Source: Catellatospora bangladeshensis
GTDB taxonomy: Bacteria; Actinomycetota; Actinomycetes; Mycobacteriales; Micromonosporaceae
Assembly (NCBI RefSeq): GCF_016862575.1
Contig: NZ_BONF01000031.1
Location: 98,205 to 162,204, forward strand
Direction: 5' to 3'
DNA length: 64,000 nucleotides
The translations under genes were made by a program, and so were the position numbers. Of this stretch, positions 19,101 to 28,429 are shown in pieces; positions within the stretch are counted from its first letter, which is position 1; every line of letters starts with the position of its first letter. The notes beneath the pieces are model-generated. The model had not been told where the DNA came from and ran no database searches. It worked only from the letters and a program-made list of their open reading frames with translations.

Positions 19101-19696
19101 AGGTCAACCCGCTGGCGCTGGAGGAGTTCGCGGCGCTGGAGGAGCGCTACAAGTTCCTCTCCGACCAGCTGGAGGACCTCAAGGCGACCCGCCGTGACCT
19201 GCTCACCGTGGTCAAGGACGTGGACGACCGCATCCTGGAGGTGTTCACCACCGCGTTCGAGGACACCGCGCGGGAGTTCCAGGTGGTGTTCCCGATCCTG
19301 TTCCCGGGCGGCGAGGGCCGGCTGGTGCTGACCGACCCGGACAACATGCTGACCACCGGCGTCGAGGTCGAGGCGCGCCCGCCGGGCAAGAAGATCAAGC
19401 GGCTGTCGCTGCTGTCCGGTGGCGAGCGCTCGCTGACCGCGGTGGCGATGCTGTGCGCGATCTTCCGCGCCCGCCCCAGCCCCTTCTACATCATGGACGA
19501 GGTGGAGGCGGCGCTCGACGACGTCAACCTCGGCCGCCTGATCACCCTGTTCCAGGAGCTGCGCTCGCGCAGCCAGCTGATCATCATCACGCACCAGAAG
19601 CGCACCATGGAGGTCGCCGACGCCCTGTACGGCGTGACCATGCGCAACGGTGTCACCGAGGTGATCAGCCAGCGACTGAGGAGCGAGACCGAGTGA
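16157..19696 (+). CDS. smc: Chromosome segregation protein SMC
   Basis: 1179 residues, full length. The head N-terminus has FKSFASATTLRL and Walker A GPNGSGKSN (about residues 30-38). Long Ala/Glu/Arg-rich coiled coils flank a hinge at about 510-650. The C-terminal head has the signature LLSGGERSLTAV (about 1085) and Walker B FYIMDEVEAALDD. SMC forms the condensin ring with ScpA/ScpB, whose genes are not here. GTG at 16157 has CGGAG upstream and begins with the conserved VHLKSLTVKGFKSF. It overlaps the HAD gene by 4 nt. Confidence 0.96.
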   Translation: MHLKSLTVKGFKSFASATTLRLEPGITCVVGPNGSGKSNVVDAISWVLGEQGAKALRGGKMEDVIFAGTSGRQPLGRAEVTLTIDNTDGALPIDYTEVSITRRMFRDGASEYEINGDACRLMDVQELLSDSGIGREMHVIVGQGRLDSVLHARPEDRRSFIEEAAGVLKHRKRKEKALRKLDAMQANLNRVNDLTDELRRQLKPLGRQAEVARRAATIQADLRDARLRLLADDLFTLRATLDKEIADEAALRTRRELVEEEYEQVQLRLAALEAEHAADAPALTQAQDVWYQLSALQERFRSTAQLASERHRHLSAPTEEERPGRDPERLEAEAEAVREQEEALREALAEDQVRLAEAVERRQELERQLAAAERALVAAVKAIADRREGMAKLAGQVNAARTRTATAAEEIERLAAAYDDAAMRAEAAQEQVDLVAEETSDADRDNADLDTRHATAVTAHEDASAEVKRLSDADRAAEKEATGWKAREEALALGLNRKDGAGALLARAADVPGLLGSVASLLAVEPGCEAALAAALGALADAVAVAGVDEAAEAMRLLKIQDAGRATLLIGTSATQSRPDVALPGGARWALDVVRCAESVRPAVTHALRDVVLVDDLTAAAALVAAHPALRAVTRDGDLVGAFSGAGGSSKAPSYIEVQAAVDEARAKRVAAEEMTARLREEIAAAREVVADRKRAVDEAAAAKRAAEGERNAAARRLAEVSAAARSAQAEAQRLGAARDKAAGAREQDLMHLAELEERLAAAEAVPVDEDPSTGERDQLAALVPQARQNEVEVRLAVRTAEERVSQIAGRADSLLRQAAAERAARERAAARRAARERGASVAKAVESGTREVLTRLNVALEEAAERRDELAEARTAREAELAQVRNAGKRLGDDLNRLTSEVHRDEMARAEQRMRIEQLETRAAEEFSIDVETLLGEYGPHVGVPVIMLGSADLAEPEPYDRAIQEKRAAKAERDLALLGKVNPLALEEFAALEERYKFLSDQLEDLKATRRDLLTVVKDVDDRILEVFTTAFEDTAREFQVVFPILFPGGEGRLVLTDPDNMLTTGVEVEARPPGKKIKRLSLLSGGERSLTAVAMLCAIFRARPSPFYIMDEVEAALDDVNLGRLITLFQELRSRSQLIIITHQKRTMEVADALYGVTMRNGVTEVISQRLRSETE

Positions 19697-20292
19697 GGCG
19701 CAAGCCTGCCGAGGCACTGCTGATCGACTTCGACGGCGTGCTGCGGCACCACGACGCGGCCGCGTACGGCGACTTCGAGGCCCGTCACGGGATCGCGCCC
19801 GCCGCGCTGCTCGCCTCCGGCCTGGAGTGGGCGCGCCAGCTCCCGGCGATCACCGGTCACCTCACGCGGCAGCAGTGGCTGGACTCGATCGGCGAGCACA
19901 CCGGCGCGTCGGCGGCGGCGCTGGCCGAGTGGGACGCCTACCGCGGCTACGTCGACGAGACGGTGCTGGCGTTCGTGCGGGAGGCGCGCGCGGCCGGGCG
20001 CCGGGTCGGGCTGGCCACCAACGCCACCGACGATCTGCACGACGACCTGGCCCGGTTCGGGCTGAGCGACGCCTTCGACGCGGTGTTCTCCTCGGCGGAC
20101 ATGGGCGTGCACAAGCCGGCCAAGGAGTACTTCAGCCAGGCGTGCCGCACGCTGGAGACGCCGCCGTCGCTCTGCCTGTTCGTGGACGACACGGACCGCA
20201 ACATCCGCGGGGCACGCGCCGCCGGTCTGCTCGCCGCGCGGTGGAACGGCCCGGACGATCTGCGCTACCTTCGCGGCGCGCTGGGGCTGTGA
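19693..20292 (+). CDS. HAD-family hydrolase
   Basis: 199 residues. Motif I is DFDGVLR (Asp nucleophile), motif II ATNAT, motif III the Lys in HKPAKEYF, motif IV VDDTDRN, so the HAD phosphatase set is complete. A helical cap lies between motifs I and II. Substrate unknown. GTG at 19693 overlaps the smc stop (GTGA), implying coupled translation. Confidence 0.85.
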   Translation: MRRKPAEALLIDFDGVLRHHDAAAYGDFEARHGIAPAALLASGLEWARQLPAITGHLTRQQWLDSIGEHTGASAAALAEWDAYRGYVDETVLAFVREARAAGRRVGLATNATDDLHDDLARFGLSDAFDAVFSSADMGVHKPAKEYFSQACRTLETPPSLCLFVDDTDRNIRGARAAGLLAARWNGPDDLRYLRGALGL

Positions 20293-20578
20293 GCGCAGCG
20301 GCACACTCTGTGACGAGTGGACTGTTGTTCGTGAAACTTTCTCCCGCGATGTGAAACGGGTTCGGCCCGGTGACAACCCGGTGGTCAGGCTGCGCGTGAC
20401 TACTACCGGACCGTGGTGATCACCGACCCGGAACCTGGCCCGTCCCGGCAAGCCGCCATCACGCGGCGTGTCGATGGACTCTCCACGTTCCACCCTCTCC
20501 GGCCTGCCGAGAGAGCGGTTTCCGCCGGAGCACCGCGACCCCCGAGATCAGCAGGTTGTTCCGGCGAGAGGAGCGGCG

Positions 20579-21268
20579 ATGACGTCGTCGCTGGTAGTGG
20601 ACCGCGTGACGGTGGAGTACACCGCGGGCGCGCCCGTGTTGCGCGACGTGTCCGTGGCGGCGGCCGCGGGGCGGATGCTCGCGGTGACCGGCCCGTCCGG
20701 CGCGGGCAAGAGCACGCTGCTGCGGGCCATGGCGGGGGTGCTGCGGCCGGTCACCGGCGCGGTCGCCGTCGACGGCAGGCCGCTGCGGGACCGCGACGAC
20801 GCGGTGTCCCGCCGGGTGGTGCTGATCCCGCAGGACAACGGCCTGGCCACCATCCTCACCGCGAGCGAGAACGTGCAGGTCGTGCTCGTCGCCAACGGCT
20901 TCTCCCCGGAGGACGCGCGCCGCGCCACGGCCGAGTCGCTGGAGCAGGTCGGGCTGTCGGCCCAGGCGGGCCAGCTGGTCGAGGAGCTGTCCGGCGGCCA
21001 GCAGCAGCGTACGGCGATCGCCCGCGGCCTGGCCCTGTCCGGCGCGGTGCTGCTGGCCGACGAGATCACCAGCGAGCTGGACGCCGCGAACCGCACCAAG
21101 GTGCTGGAGCTGCTGCGCGCCGAGGCCGACCGGGGCGCCTGCGTCGTGCTGGCCACCCACGACCTGGAGGCCGCCGCCGCCTGCGACGCCGAGCTGCACC
21201 TGCTCGACGGCGCCGCCGAGCTGGTCCGCGCATACGCGTCGGCGCCGGTCACCGCTTCCGGGTCGTAG
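20579..21268 (+). CDS. ABC transporter ATP-binding protein (MacB/LolD type)
   Basis: 229 residues. Walker A GPSGAGKST, Q-loop PQDN, signature LSGGQQQR, Walker B VLLADEITSELD and the H-loop THD are all present. It sits ahead of two FtsX-type permeases, so it is the canonical ATPase of this exporter. ATG at 20579 follows AGGAG by seven bases. The 285-bp gap upstream should hold the promoter of the cassette, but I cannot identify it. Confidence 0.9.
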   Translation: MTSSLVVDRVTVEYTAGAPVLRDVSVAAAAGRMLAVTGPSGAGKSTLLRAMAGVLRPVTGAVAVDGRPLRDRDDAVSRRVVLIPQDNGLATILTASENVQVVLVANGFSPEDARRATAESLEQVGLSAQAGQLVEELSGGQQQRTAIARGLALSGAVLLADEITSELDAANRTKVLELLRAEADRGACVVLATHDLEAAAACDAELHLLDGAAELVRAYASAPVTASGS

Positions 21269-21417
21269 CCACGACACAGCAGTCGTGGTCTGCGGACTCT
21301 GCTCGTCCCCCGCCGGAGCCGCGCGGCCCGTAGCCGACGCCACGGCACCCCCATACCGCCCGACCGGGCCGCCCGACACGCGACCGGCCGGTAGAACGTC
21401 CCGAGAGGTGGCACCAC

Positions 21418-24400
21418 ATGCTTCGCTTGGTGCTCGGCGTGCTGGGCAGCCGCCGCAGCCAGGCCGTCACGCTGGCGGTGCTGGCCGTGCTCGCGGTGGC
21501 CGCCGGCACCGCGGCGCCGCTCTACGCCACCGCGGCCGACAAGGCCGCCGTCGCGGCGGAGCTGCGCTCGGCCACGGCGCTGGAGCGGGCGGTCACCTTC
21601 ACCGCCGAGGTCGCCGTGGAGGGCGGACACGCGTCCGCCGTCGAGTCGCTGCGCGCCCAGGCGCTGGAGAAGATCGGCGACCACGGCCTGACCGAGATCA
21701 TCGGGGCGTTCGTGCCCGGCACGGTGACCGCGGGAGCCGGCGAGACCGGCGAGACCGGCCCGGCGGCGAACGCGGTGCAGGCCCCGGTGACCACCCGCAC
21801 CGGCGTCTGCGCGCACCTGGTGATCACCGGCGCGTGCCCCGCCGGGCAGGGTGAGGTGCTGCTCAGCGAGGCGACCGCGCAGCGCCTCAAGGTCTCCGCC
21901 GGCAGCGAGCTGAGCTTCGACCCCGACCTGGCCGAGAAGCCCGTCACGCTGCGCGTGTCCGGCGTGTACGACCCGGCGGCGGCGCTCGCCGCGAACGACC
22001 CCTACTGGGCCGGGCGTGACGACCTCACCCCGCAGCCGCTGCGCGTGTCGAACCCGATGTTCACCGCCGAGTCCACGATCGACACGCTCGGCGCGACGCG
22101 GGTCCGGGCCACCGTCGACCTGGTCGCCGACGCGACCTTCGGCGCCGACGACGTCGACCGGCTGTCCGGGGCCCTGCCCACCGCGATCGGCCTGCCCGGC
22201 ACGATGATCTCCAACGGCCTGCCCCGGCTGCTGCGGCGCATCCAGGAGGCCCGCGAGGTGCTCGGCCTGGCCGCGCCGCTGGGCGCCGCGCAGCTGCTCG
22301 TCGTCTGCTGGTTCGTGCTGCTCATGGCCGTCGGGTACACCGCCGCCGAGCGCCGCGGCGAGCTGGCCCTGGGCCTGCTGCGCGGCGTGCCGCCGCGGCA
22401 CCGCGCCCTGCTGGCCCTCGGCCCGACTTCGCTGGTGCTGCTGGTGGCCGCGCCGTTCGGCGTGCTGCTGGGCTGGGTGATGGTGCGCCTGCTGACCTGG
22501 GCCACGTTCGCCCGCGCGCAGGAGATCATGCTGGACCGCACCGCGCTGCTCGCGGCGGGCGGGACGCTGCTGGTCGTGATGGCCAGCGCGGCGATCGCCG
22601 AGCGGCGCGCGCACGGCGGCTCCCTGGTGGAGGCGCTGCGCCAGGTGCCCACCCGGCGGCGGGGCAAGGTCGGGCTGACCGAGCTGGCCGTGGGCGTGGT
22701 CGCGCTGGCCGCGATCGGGCAGTCGCTGGCCTCCGGCGACCAGACCGGCGGCCTGCCGTTGCTGGTGCCGCTGCTGCTGGCGATCGTGGTCGGCCTGCTC
22801 ACCGCCCGCCTGGTCCGGCGTGCCGCGACCGCGTACGGCGCCTCCCGGCTGCACCGCGGAAAGCTGGCCCCGGCGCTGGCGGCGTTGCAGGTGGCGCGGC
22901 GGCCCGGGGCCGACCGGCTGGTCGCGCTGACCGTGGTCGCGGTGGCGCTGGTCGGATACACCGTGAGCGCCTGGGACGTGGCCGCCGGTGCCGCCCGCGA
23001 GCGGGCCGAGCTGACCCTGGGCGCGCCACGGGTGCTGACCGTGTTCGCCGTCTCCCGGCCCGCGCTGGTGGACGCGGTCCGCCGCGCCGACCCGGAGGGG
23101 GCCTGGGCGATGGCCGCCACCCGGCAGGAGCTGACCGACGGCACGCTGATCGGGGTGGACAGCGAGCGGCTCGCCGCGGTCGCGAGCCCGGCCGGCGGCA
23201 CGTCCCCCGCCGACCTCGCCGCGCTGCTGCGGATGCCCGGCGGCGACGCCGTGACCGTGGCGGGCGGGGCGCTGGAGTTCGACGTGGACGTGGTCGACGA
23301 CTCGCCGAACCCGATGCGGGTGACGGTGGCGCTGGTCGGGCCGCGTGGCGAGCCGGTCACCGGCCGCCTGGACATCCCGATGACCCTCGGTAGGGCCAAC
23401 CACCGTCTGGAACTGCCGGAGTGCGCCACCGCGCCGGGCTGCCGGCTGTTCTGGCTCAGCTTCCCGCGCTCCCCCGACGGGCTGCACCTGCACCGGCTGC
23501 GCCAGCTCGGCCCGGACCGCACCCTGCTGGAGGGGCAGGCGATCGCGGCGGCGTCGCGCTGGCGGCCCCGGTTCGGCACCGAGCCCGAGGTGACGGTCAT
23601 CCCCGGTCCGGACTACGTGTCGCTCTTCTACCAGCCGGCCGATCCGCGGTTCATCAGCACCGACATCCGGCTGCACGTCAACGACGCGCCGATGCCGCTG
23701 CCGGTCGTCGCCGCGGGCCCGCCGGCCCTGGCGCACACCAGGGACCTGCGCGCGGCCAAGGTGCTCGCGTCCGTCGACATGCCGGTGGACGCCCGCCGGG
23801 TGATGCCTGCGCTGCCGGGTGTGCCGGGCGAGGGACTGCTGTTCGATCTGCCCACCGCCGATCGGCTCGGCGACTCGCGGGACAACTCGGCGCAGCTGCA
23901 GGTCTGGCTGAGCGCGACGGCGCCCGCCGACGCGGTCGACCGGCTGCGCGCCAGCGGGCTGGTGCCGGTGGGCGACGAGACGGTGGCCTCGCTGGCCGCC
24001 CGCTACCGGGAGCAGGGCGCGGGGCTGGCGCTGCGGCTGCACCTGGCCGCCGCCGTGCTCAGCGTGCTGCTGGTCGCGCTCGCGACGATGGTGCTGGCCG
24101 CGACCGACCGGCGCAACCGTGCGGCCGAGCTGGCGGCGCTGCGCCTGCAGGGTATGCCCGCCCGGGTCGCCGCCCGGTCCGCCCGCATCGGCAACCTCGC
24201 CATGATCCTCATCGCGGTCCCGGTCGGCGCGCTCACCGCGCTGGCCGCCTGGGCGCTCAGCGGACCCGCGCGCACGATGCTGACCTCGTCCGGTGATCTG
24301 GCACCGCCCGGCCCGGACCAGCTGGTGGTGCTGCCCGCGGTGCTCGCGGCGGCGGCCGTGCTGGTGGCCGCCGCACTGCTCGCGGGCCGCTCGCTGGTCC

Positions 24401-24525
24401 GCGTGACCACCGTGGGCAGGTCCGCCCGCGACGACGGCGGCGGCCCGGCCGGGCCTCCCGCGCAGACCACCGGGGCGGACCAGACCGGTGCCCGACCCGA
24501 ACGGAAGCAGGAGGTGGCCCGGTGA
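21418..24525 (+). CDS. FtsX-like ABC transporter permease 1
   Basis: 1035 residues. A helix near residues 14-34, an extracytoplasmic domain, then helix groups around residues 290-460 (LLVVCWFVLLMAVGY, LLALGPTSLVLLV), a second large periplasmic-side domain, and a last trio near residues 875-990. This is the duplicated FtsX arrangement found in large actinobacterial exporters of lipids or peptides. ATG at 21418 has GAGAGGTGG upstream. The stop overlaps the next start by 4 nt. Confidence 0.82.
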   Translation: MLRLVLGVLGSRRSQAVTLAVLAVLAVAAGTAAPLYATAADKAAVAAELRSATALERAVTFTAEVAVEGGHASAVESLRAQALEKIGDHGLTEIIGAFVPGTVTAGAGETGETGPAANAVQAPVTTRTGVCAHLVITGACPAGQGEVLLSEATAQRLKVSAGSELSFDPDLAEKPVTLRVSGVYDPAAALAANDPYWAGRDDLTPQPLRVSNPMFTAESTIDTLGATRVRATVDLVADATFGADDVDRLSGALPTAIGLPGTMISNGLPRLLRRIQEAREVLGLAAPLGAAQLLVVCWFVLLMAVGYTAAERRGELALGLLRGVPPRHRALLALGPTSLVLLVAAPFGVLLGWVMVRLLTWATFARAQEIMLDRTALLAAGGTLLVVMASAAIAERRAHGGSLVEALRQVPTRRRGKVGLTELAVGVVALAAIGQSLASGDQTGGLPLLVPLLLAIVVGLLTARLVRRAATAYGASRLHRGKLAPALAALQVARRPGADRLVALTVVAVALVGYTVSAWDVAAGAARERAELTLGAPRVLTVFAVSRPALVDAVRRADPEGAWAMAATRQELTDGTLIGVDSERLAAVASPAGGTSPADLAALLRMPGGDAVTVAGGALEFDVDVVDDSPNPMRVTVALVGPRGEPVTGRLDIPMTLGRANHRLELPECATAPGCRLFWLSFPRSPDGLHLHRLRQLGPDRTLLEGQAIAAASRWRPRFGTEPEVTVIPGPDYVSLFYQPADPRFISTDIRLHVNDAPMPLPVVAAGPPALAHTRDLRAAKVLASVDMPVDARRVMPALPGVPGEGLLFDLPTADRLGDSRDNSAQLQVWLSATAPADAVDRLRASGLVPVGDETVASLAARYREQGAGLALRLHLAAAVLSVLLVALATMVLAATDRRNRAAELAALRLQGMPARVAARSARIGNLAMILIAVPVGALTALAAWALSGPARTMLTSSGDLAPPGPDQLVVLPAVLAAAAVLVAAALLAGRSLVRVTTVGRSARDDGGGPAGPPAQTTGADQTGARPERKQEVAR

Positions 24526-27500
24526 CGGCGCTGCTGTGGGCGATGGTGCGGGCGCGGCGCGGCCTGGCCGTCATCACCCTGGTGCTCACCGCGGCCGCGG
24601 CCGCGGCGGCCGCCGCGGGGCCGCTCTACCAGCAGGCGGCGACCCGGTCGCTGCAGGAGGTGGAGGTGAGCGCCGCGACCGTCGCCGAGCGGGTGGTGTC
24701 GGCGCAGAACAGCGAGCCGCAGTGGCGCGACCAGACCCCCTCGTCGCTGCCGTACGTGCCCGGCTTCCAGACCGTCGAGGGCCGCGTGCTGGACGGGGTC
24801 GCCTCCGGCGAACTCGACCGTACGCAGGCGTTCGTGGCCTGGCGCAGTGGCATGTGCGAGCACCTGGTGATCGTCAAGGGCCGGTGCGCCACCGGCGAGC
24901 GCGAGGTCGTGCTGCGCACGGACACCGCCGACCGGATCGGCGTGCAGCTGGGCCGCGACATGGAGCTGACGCCGCCCGCCACGACCGGCCCGGACGACGG
25001 CGCGCAGCCGCTGCGCCTCACCGTGGTCGGCTTCTACCAGCGCCCGGCCGGGGACGACCCGTACTGGGCCGACCGCGAGCCGCTGGTGGGCCAGCGCATA
25101 CCGGCGGTGTTCGCCACCGAGCGCACCCTGGCCGCCGCCCGGCGGGACACGGTGCGCACCGTCGACCTCATCGCCACGCCCGCCGCGTTCGCCGACATGG
25201 ACACGCTGCGCGCCGAGCTTGAGGACGCCGAGGCGGAGCTGGAAGCGGGCGGGTACAACGCCGACAGCGACCTGCCCGAGCTGCTGAAGCGGCTCGACGA
25301 GGGGACGGCGCAGCTGGGCTCCAGCCTGCTGCTGGCGGCCGTGCCGCTGGTGCTGCTGTGCTGGCTGGTGCTGTTCATCGCGGTCGCCGGGGGCGTCGAG
25401 CAGCGCCGCGGCGAGCTGGGGCTCACCGCGCTACGCGGGGTGCCCGCGCGCACCCGGTGGTGGCTGGCCACCGCGGAGACGGCGCTGCCGGTGCTGATCG
25501 CGATCGTGCCCGGCTACCTGATCGGGTACGCGGTCACCACGGCGCTCGCGCTGACCGTGCTGCCGGGCGCCCCGCTCGTGGAGCCGGAGGTCACCTCCGT
25601 GGTCTACACCGCCGTCGCGGTGCTGGGCGCGCTGGCCGCGGGCATGCTCGCGCAGGTGCGCGCACTGACCACCCCGGTGCTCGGGCTGCTGCGCCGCGCC
25701 AGGGTGCGCAGGCGCCGCGGCCTGGTCGGCGGCATCGAGGCGATGGTCGGCGCGCTCGCGCTGGTCGCCGGATACCAGGTGGCCGTGTTCGACGGGGACT
25801 CCGCGTCGGGCGGCATCGCCCTGCTCGCCCCGCTCTGCATCGGGCTGGGCCTGGGCCTGGTCGCCGCGCGCCTGATCGGGCTGCCCGCCGAGCGGCTCGG
25901 CCGCCGGGCGCTGCGCAAGGGCCGCCTGCGCACCGGGCTGGCGGCGCTGACCCTGGCCCGGGGCGGCGGCACGCACTGGATCGTGGTGCTGCTGACGGTG
26001 GTGTTCGGCCTGCTGGGCTTCGCGCTCGCGGCCGGTGACACGGCCGGGCAGGCGTGGGAGCAGCGGGCCGAGGTGCAGATCGGCGCGGACCGGGTGCTGT
26101 CGGTCGCGCCGCTGCCCGCGACGAGCCTGGTCAGCGCGGTCCGTGCCGCCGACCCGCAGGGCCGCTACGCCATGGCCACCATGAAGATGAACGTGAACAG
26201 CGAGACGGCCCTGCTGGCGGTGGACAGCTCGCGGCTGGCCGCGGTGGCGCTGTGGCCGCAGGCGTACGGCACACTGCGCCCTGAGGAGGCCGCCCGGCTG
26301 CTGAAGCCCGCTCCTGTGACGTCACTGGAGCTGCAGGCGGCCGAGGTCGACGTGACCGTCACCCTCGACGCGCTCGACGCGGACGCCACCGTCGGCCTGA
26401 CCCTGCGCCTGGCCACCGCGCAGGGACGCCAGTCCCAGGTGCGCGTCGACCGGCTGCAGCCCGGCACCCATCAGTATCGGGTGAAGACCGAGGTCTGCGC
26501 GCAGGCGCCCTGCCGGCTCAAGCAGGTCTCGATCGACCACTTCACGCGCGGGCGCTACCGGTTCGACCTGACCGTCGGCGACCTGCGCGACCCCTCAGGC
26601 CGGGTGCTGGTCGCCGCCGCCGCGCTGGCCGGGCACCACTGGCGGCTGCCGGAGACCAGCGCCGCCCGGCCGGTGCCCGAGGTCGGCCCGGCCCCGGCGG
26701 GACTGCGGATCCGCGTGGACACCACGGTGACGCCGGACCTGCGGGTGTTCCCCGACACCGCGCCCGAACGGCTGCCCATGGTGGCCGCGGGCCGCCTGCC
26801 GGACGTGCTGCTCGGCTACGGCGGCACGGTCCGGCTGCCGGTGGAGCGGGCCGGCACCATGAACCTGGTGCCACGGCACGGCGCCCAGGGCGCCCTGGTC
26901 GACCTCGAGTACGCCGACATGCGCCTCAACCAGGAGGGCGACGCCCCCGACCCGGAGGTGTGGCTGGCCGCGGACGCGCCCGCCGACATCGTGTCGCGGC
27001 TGGAGGCCAACGGGCTGAACGTGCTGTCGGAACGGACCGCCGAAGGCCGCTGGCAGCTCTACCGCGAGCAGGCGCCCGCGCTGGCGCTGTGGTTCCTGGC
27101 CGCGGCCGCGTTCACCGGCGTCGCGTTCGCCGCGGGCGGGCTGCTGGTCACCGCCGTGCTGGAGCGCGGTCACCCCGACGAGGGGCTGGCCGTGCTGCGC
27201 GGGCAGGGCGTGCGAGGGCGCGTGCTGCGCGGCGCCGCACTCGGCGGCCGGTTCGCGATCGTGCTCACCGGCACCGTGATCGGGCTGCTCGCGGCGGCCG
27301 GATCGTGGGTGCTGGCCCGCGGGGTGGTGCCCGTGTACGCCGACGGCGGGTTCGCCCCGACCGGCACCCGGCTGCCCGGGGTGGCCAGGCCGTTCCTGGT
27401 GCCGCCGCCGGACCTGCCCAGCCCGATGATCGCGCTGCCGATCGCCGTGGCCGTGCTGGTCCTGTTGACAACGTGCCTGCTCGCCACGAGAGTGGCCGCC

Positions 27501-27527
27501 CGGGTGAACGAGGGAGCGACGTCGTGA
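24522..27527 (+). CDS. FtsX-like ABC transporter permease 2
   Basis: 1001 residues, a paralogue of the preceding permease with the same plan. The N-terminal helix includes an alanine run, then CEHLVIVKGRCATGEREVVL parallels CAHLVITGACPAGQGEVLL of permease 1. Central helices lie near residues 265-370 and the final trio near 845-985. The two probably form a heterodimer; that is inference from coupling and paralogy. GTG at 24522 overlaps the upstream stop and the stop overlaps the next GTG. Confidence 0.82.
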   Translation: MTALLWAMVRARRGLAVITLVLTAAAAAAAAAGPLYQQAATRSLQEVEVSAATVAERVVSAQNSEPQWRDQTPSSLPYVPGFQTVEGRVLDGVASGELDRTQAFVAWRSGMCEHLVIVKGRCATGEREVVLRTDTADRIGVQLGRDMELTPPATTGPDDGAQPLRLTVVGFYQRPAGDDPYWADREPLVGQRIPAVFATERTLAAARRDTVRTVDLIATPAAFADMDTLRAELEDAEAELEAGGYNADSDLPELLKRLDEGTAQLGSSLLLAAVPLVLLCWLVLFIAVAGGVEQRRGELGLTALRGVPARTRWWLATAETALPVLIAIVPGYLIGYAVTTALALTVLPGAPLVEPEVTSVVYTAVAVLGALAAGMLAQVRALTTPVLGLLRRARVRRRRGLVGGIEAMVGALALVAGYQVAVFDGDSASGGIALLAPLCIGLGLGLVAARLIGLPAERLGRRALRKGRLRTGLAALTLARGGGTHWIVVLLTVVFGLLGFALAAGDTAGQAWEQRAEVQIGADRVLSVAPLPATSLVSAVRAADPQGRYAMATMKMNVNSETALLAVDSSRLAAVALWPQAYGTLRPEEAARLLKPAPVTSLELQAAEVDVTVTLDALDADATVGLTLRLATAQGRQSQVRVDRLQPGTHQYRVKTEVCAQAPCRLKQVSIDHFTRGRYRFDLTVGDLRDPSGRVLVAAAALAGHHWRLPETSAARPVPEVGPAPAGLRIRVDTTVTPDLRVFPDTAPERLPMVAAGRLPDVLLGYGGTVRLPVERAGTMNLVPRHGAQGALVDLEYADMRLNQEGDAPDPEVWLAADAPADIVSRLEANGLNVLSERTAEGRWQLYREQAPALALWFLAAAAFTGVAFAAGGLLVTAVLERGHPDEGLAVLRGQGVRGRVLRGAALGGRFAIVLTGTVIGLLAAAGSWVLARGVVPVYADGGFAPTGTRLPGVARPFLVPPPDLPSPMIALPIAVAVLVLLTTCLLATRVAARVNEGATS

Positions 27528-28390
27528 AGAACTCCAGCCTGACCGGCCTGGCCGTGGTGTGCCGCCGGGTCGTGCACATCTACCGCGCCGAGGGCGGTGA
27601 CGTGGTCGCGCTGGCCGGTGTCGACCTCGACATCGCGCCGGGGGAGCGGGTCGCCCTGGTCGGCCCGTCCGGCTCCGGCAAGTCCACCCTGATCGCGCTG
27701 CTCGCCGGGCTGATGCGGCCCAGCGCGGGCCGGGTGCAGATCGGCCTGGTCGACATCGGCCGGATCAGCGAGGCCGAGCTGGCCCGCCTGCGCGGCACCG
27801 ACCTCGGCGTGGTGCTGCAGGGGGCGCGGCGCAACCTGCTGCCGTACGCCACCGTGCTGAGCAACGTGTGGCTGGCCCAGCGCCGCGCCGCACATGTGCG
27901 GCCCGCCGACCTGGAGCCGCCGGAGCGCATCCTGGCCCTGCTCGGCCTGACCGGCTTCGGCCACCGCAAGGTGCAGGACCTGCCGCCCGGCGCGGCACAG
28001 CGGGCCGCGATCGCGGTCGGCATGGCCAGCTCACCCGGCCTGCTGCTGGTCGACGAGCCCACCAGCCAGCTCGACCGGGGCGCGCGGGACGAGGTGCTCG
28101 CCGCGCTGGAGGCGGTCAACACCGAGCGCGGCACCACGATCGTCGCCGTCACGCACGACCCCGACGTGGGCGCCCGGCTGGGCCGTGCGGTCACCATCCG
28201 CGACGGCCGGGTCGGCTCGGAGGGCCGCGACGGCCGCGAGTTCGCGGTGATCGCCGGGGACGGCACCGTGCAGCTGCCTCCGGACGTCCTGGACGCCCTC
28301 CCGCCCGGCACGCTGCTCTCGGTCCAGCACGCCGACGGCCGCGTCACCCTCGTCTCCGACGACCACTCCGCCCCCGCCCCGCTGCCGTGA
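27524..28390 (+). CDS. ABC transporter ATP-binding protein with degenerate signature motif
   Basis: 288 residues. Walker A GPSGSGKST, Walker B LLLVDEPTSQLD and H-loop THDPD are intact, but the signature region reads LPPGAAQRAA instead of LSGGQxQR. With the first ATPase (normal signature) this predicts an asymmetric pair with one weak ATP site. After residue ~235 there is an extra segment (DGTVQLPPDVLDALPPGT then VSVQHADGRV-like) that resembles an AbrB-type swapped-hairpin. The GTG overlaps the permease stop. A terminator follows. Confidence 0.85.
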   Translation: MKNSSLTGLAVVCRRVVHIYRAEGGDVVALAGVDLDIAPGERVALVGPSGSGKSTLIALLAGLMRPSAGRVQIGLVDIGRISEAELARLRGTDLGVVLQGARRNLLPYATVLSNVWLAQRRAAHVRPADLEPPERILALLGLTGFGHRKVQDLPPGAAQRAAIAVGMASSPGLLLVDEPTSQLDRGARDEVLAALEAVNTERGTTIVAVTHDPDVGARLGRAVTIRDGRVGSEGRDGREFAVIAGDGTVQLPPDVLDALPPGTLLSVQHADGRVTLVSDDHSAPAPLP

Positions 28391-28399
28391 CCGTGGCCT

Positions 28400-28429
28400 G
28401 ACCCCGTCGCGCGGGCGCGCGGCGGGGTC
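28400..28429. terminator. Hairpin between convergent genes
   Basis: GACCCCGTCGCG (28400-28411) pairs with 28418-28429 (one G-T pair) over a 6-nt loop. It overlaps the stop codon of the leftward phosphatase gene and ends the ABC cassette. Confidence 0.7.

Noticed and set aside
15644..19717. 1357-codon minus-strand frame opposite smc
   Set aside because: Low-complexity Arg/Gln/Leu sequence with no motif; shadow of the coiled-coil codons of smc.
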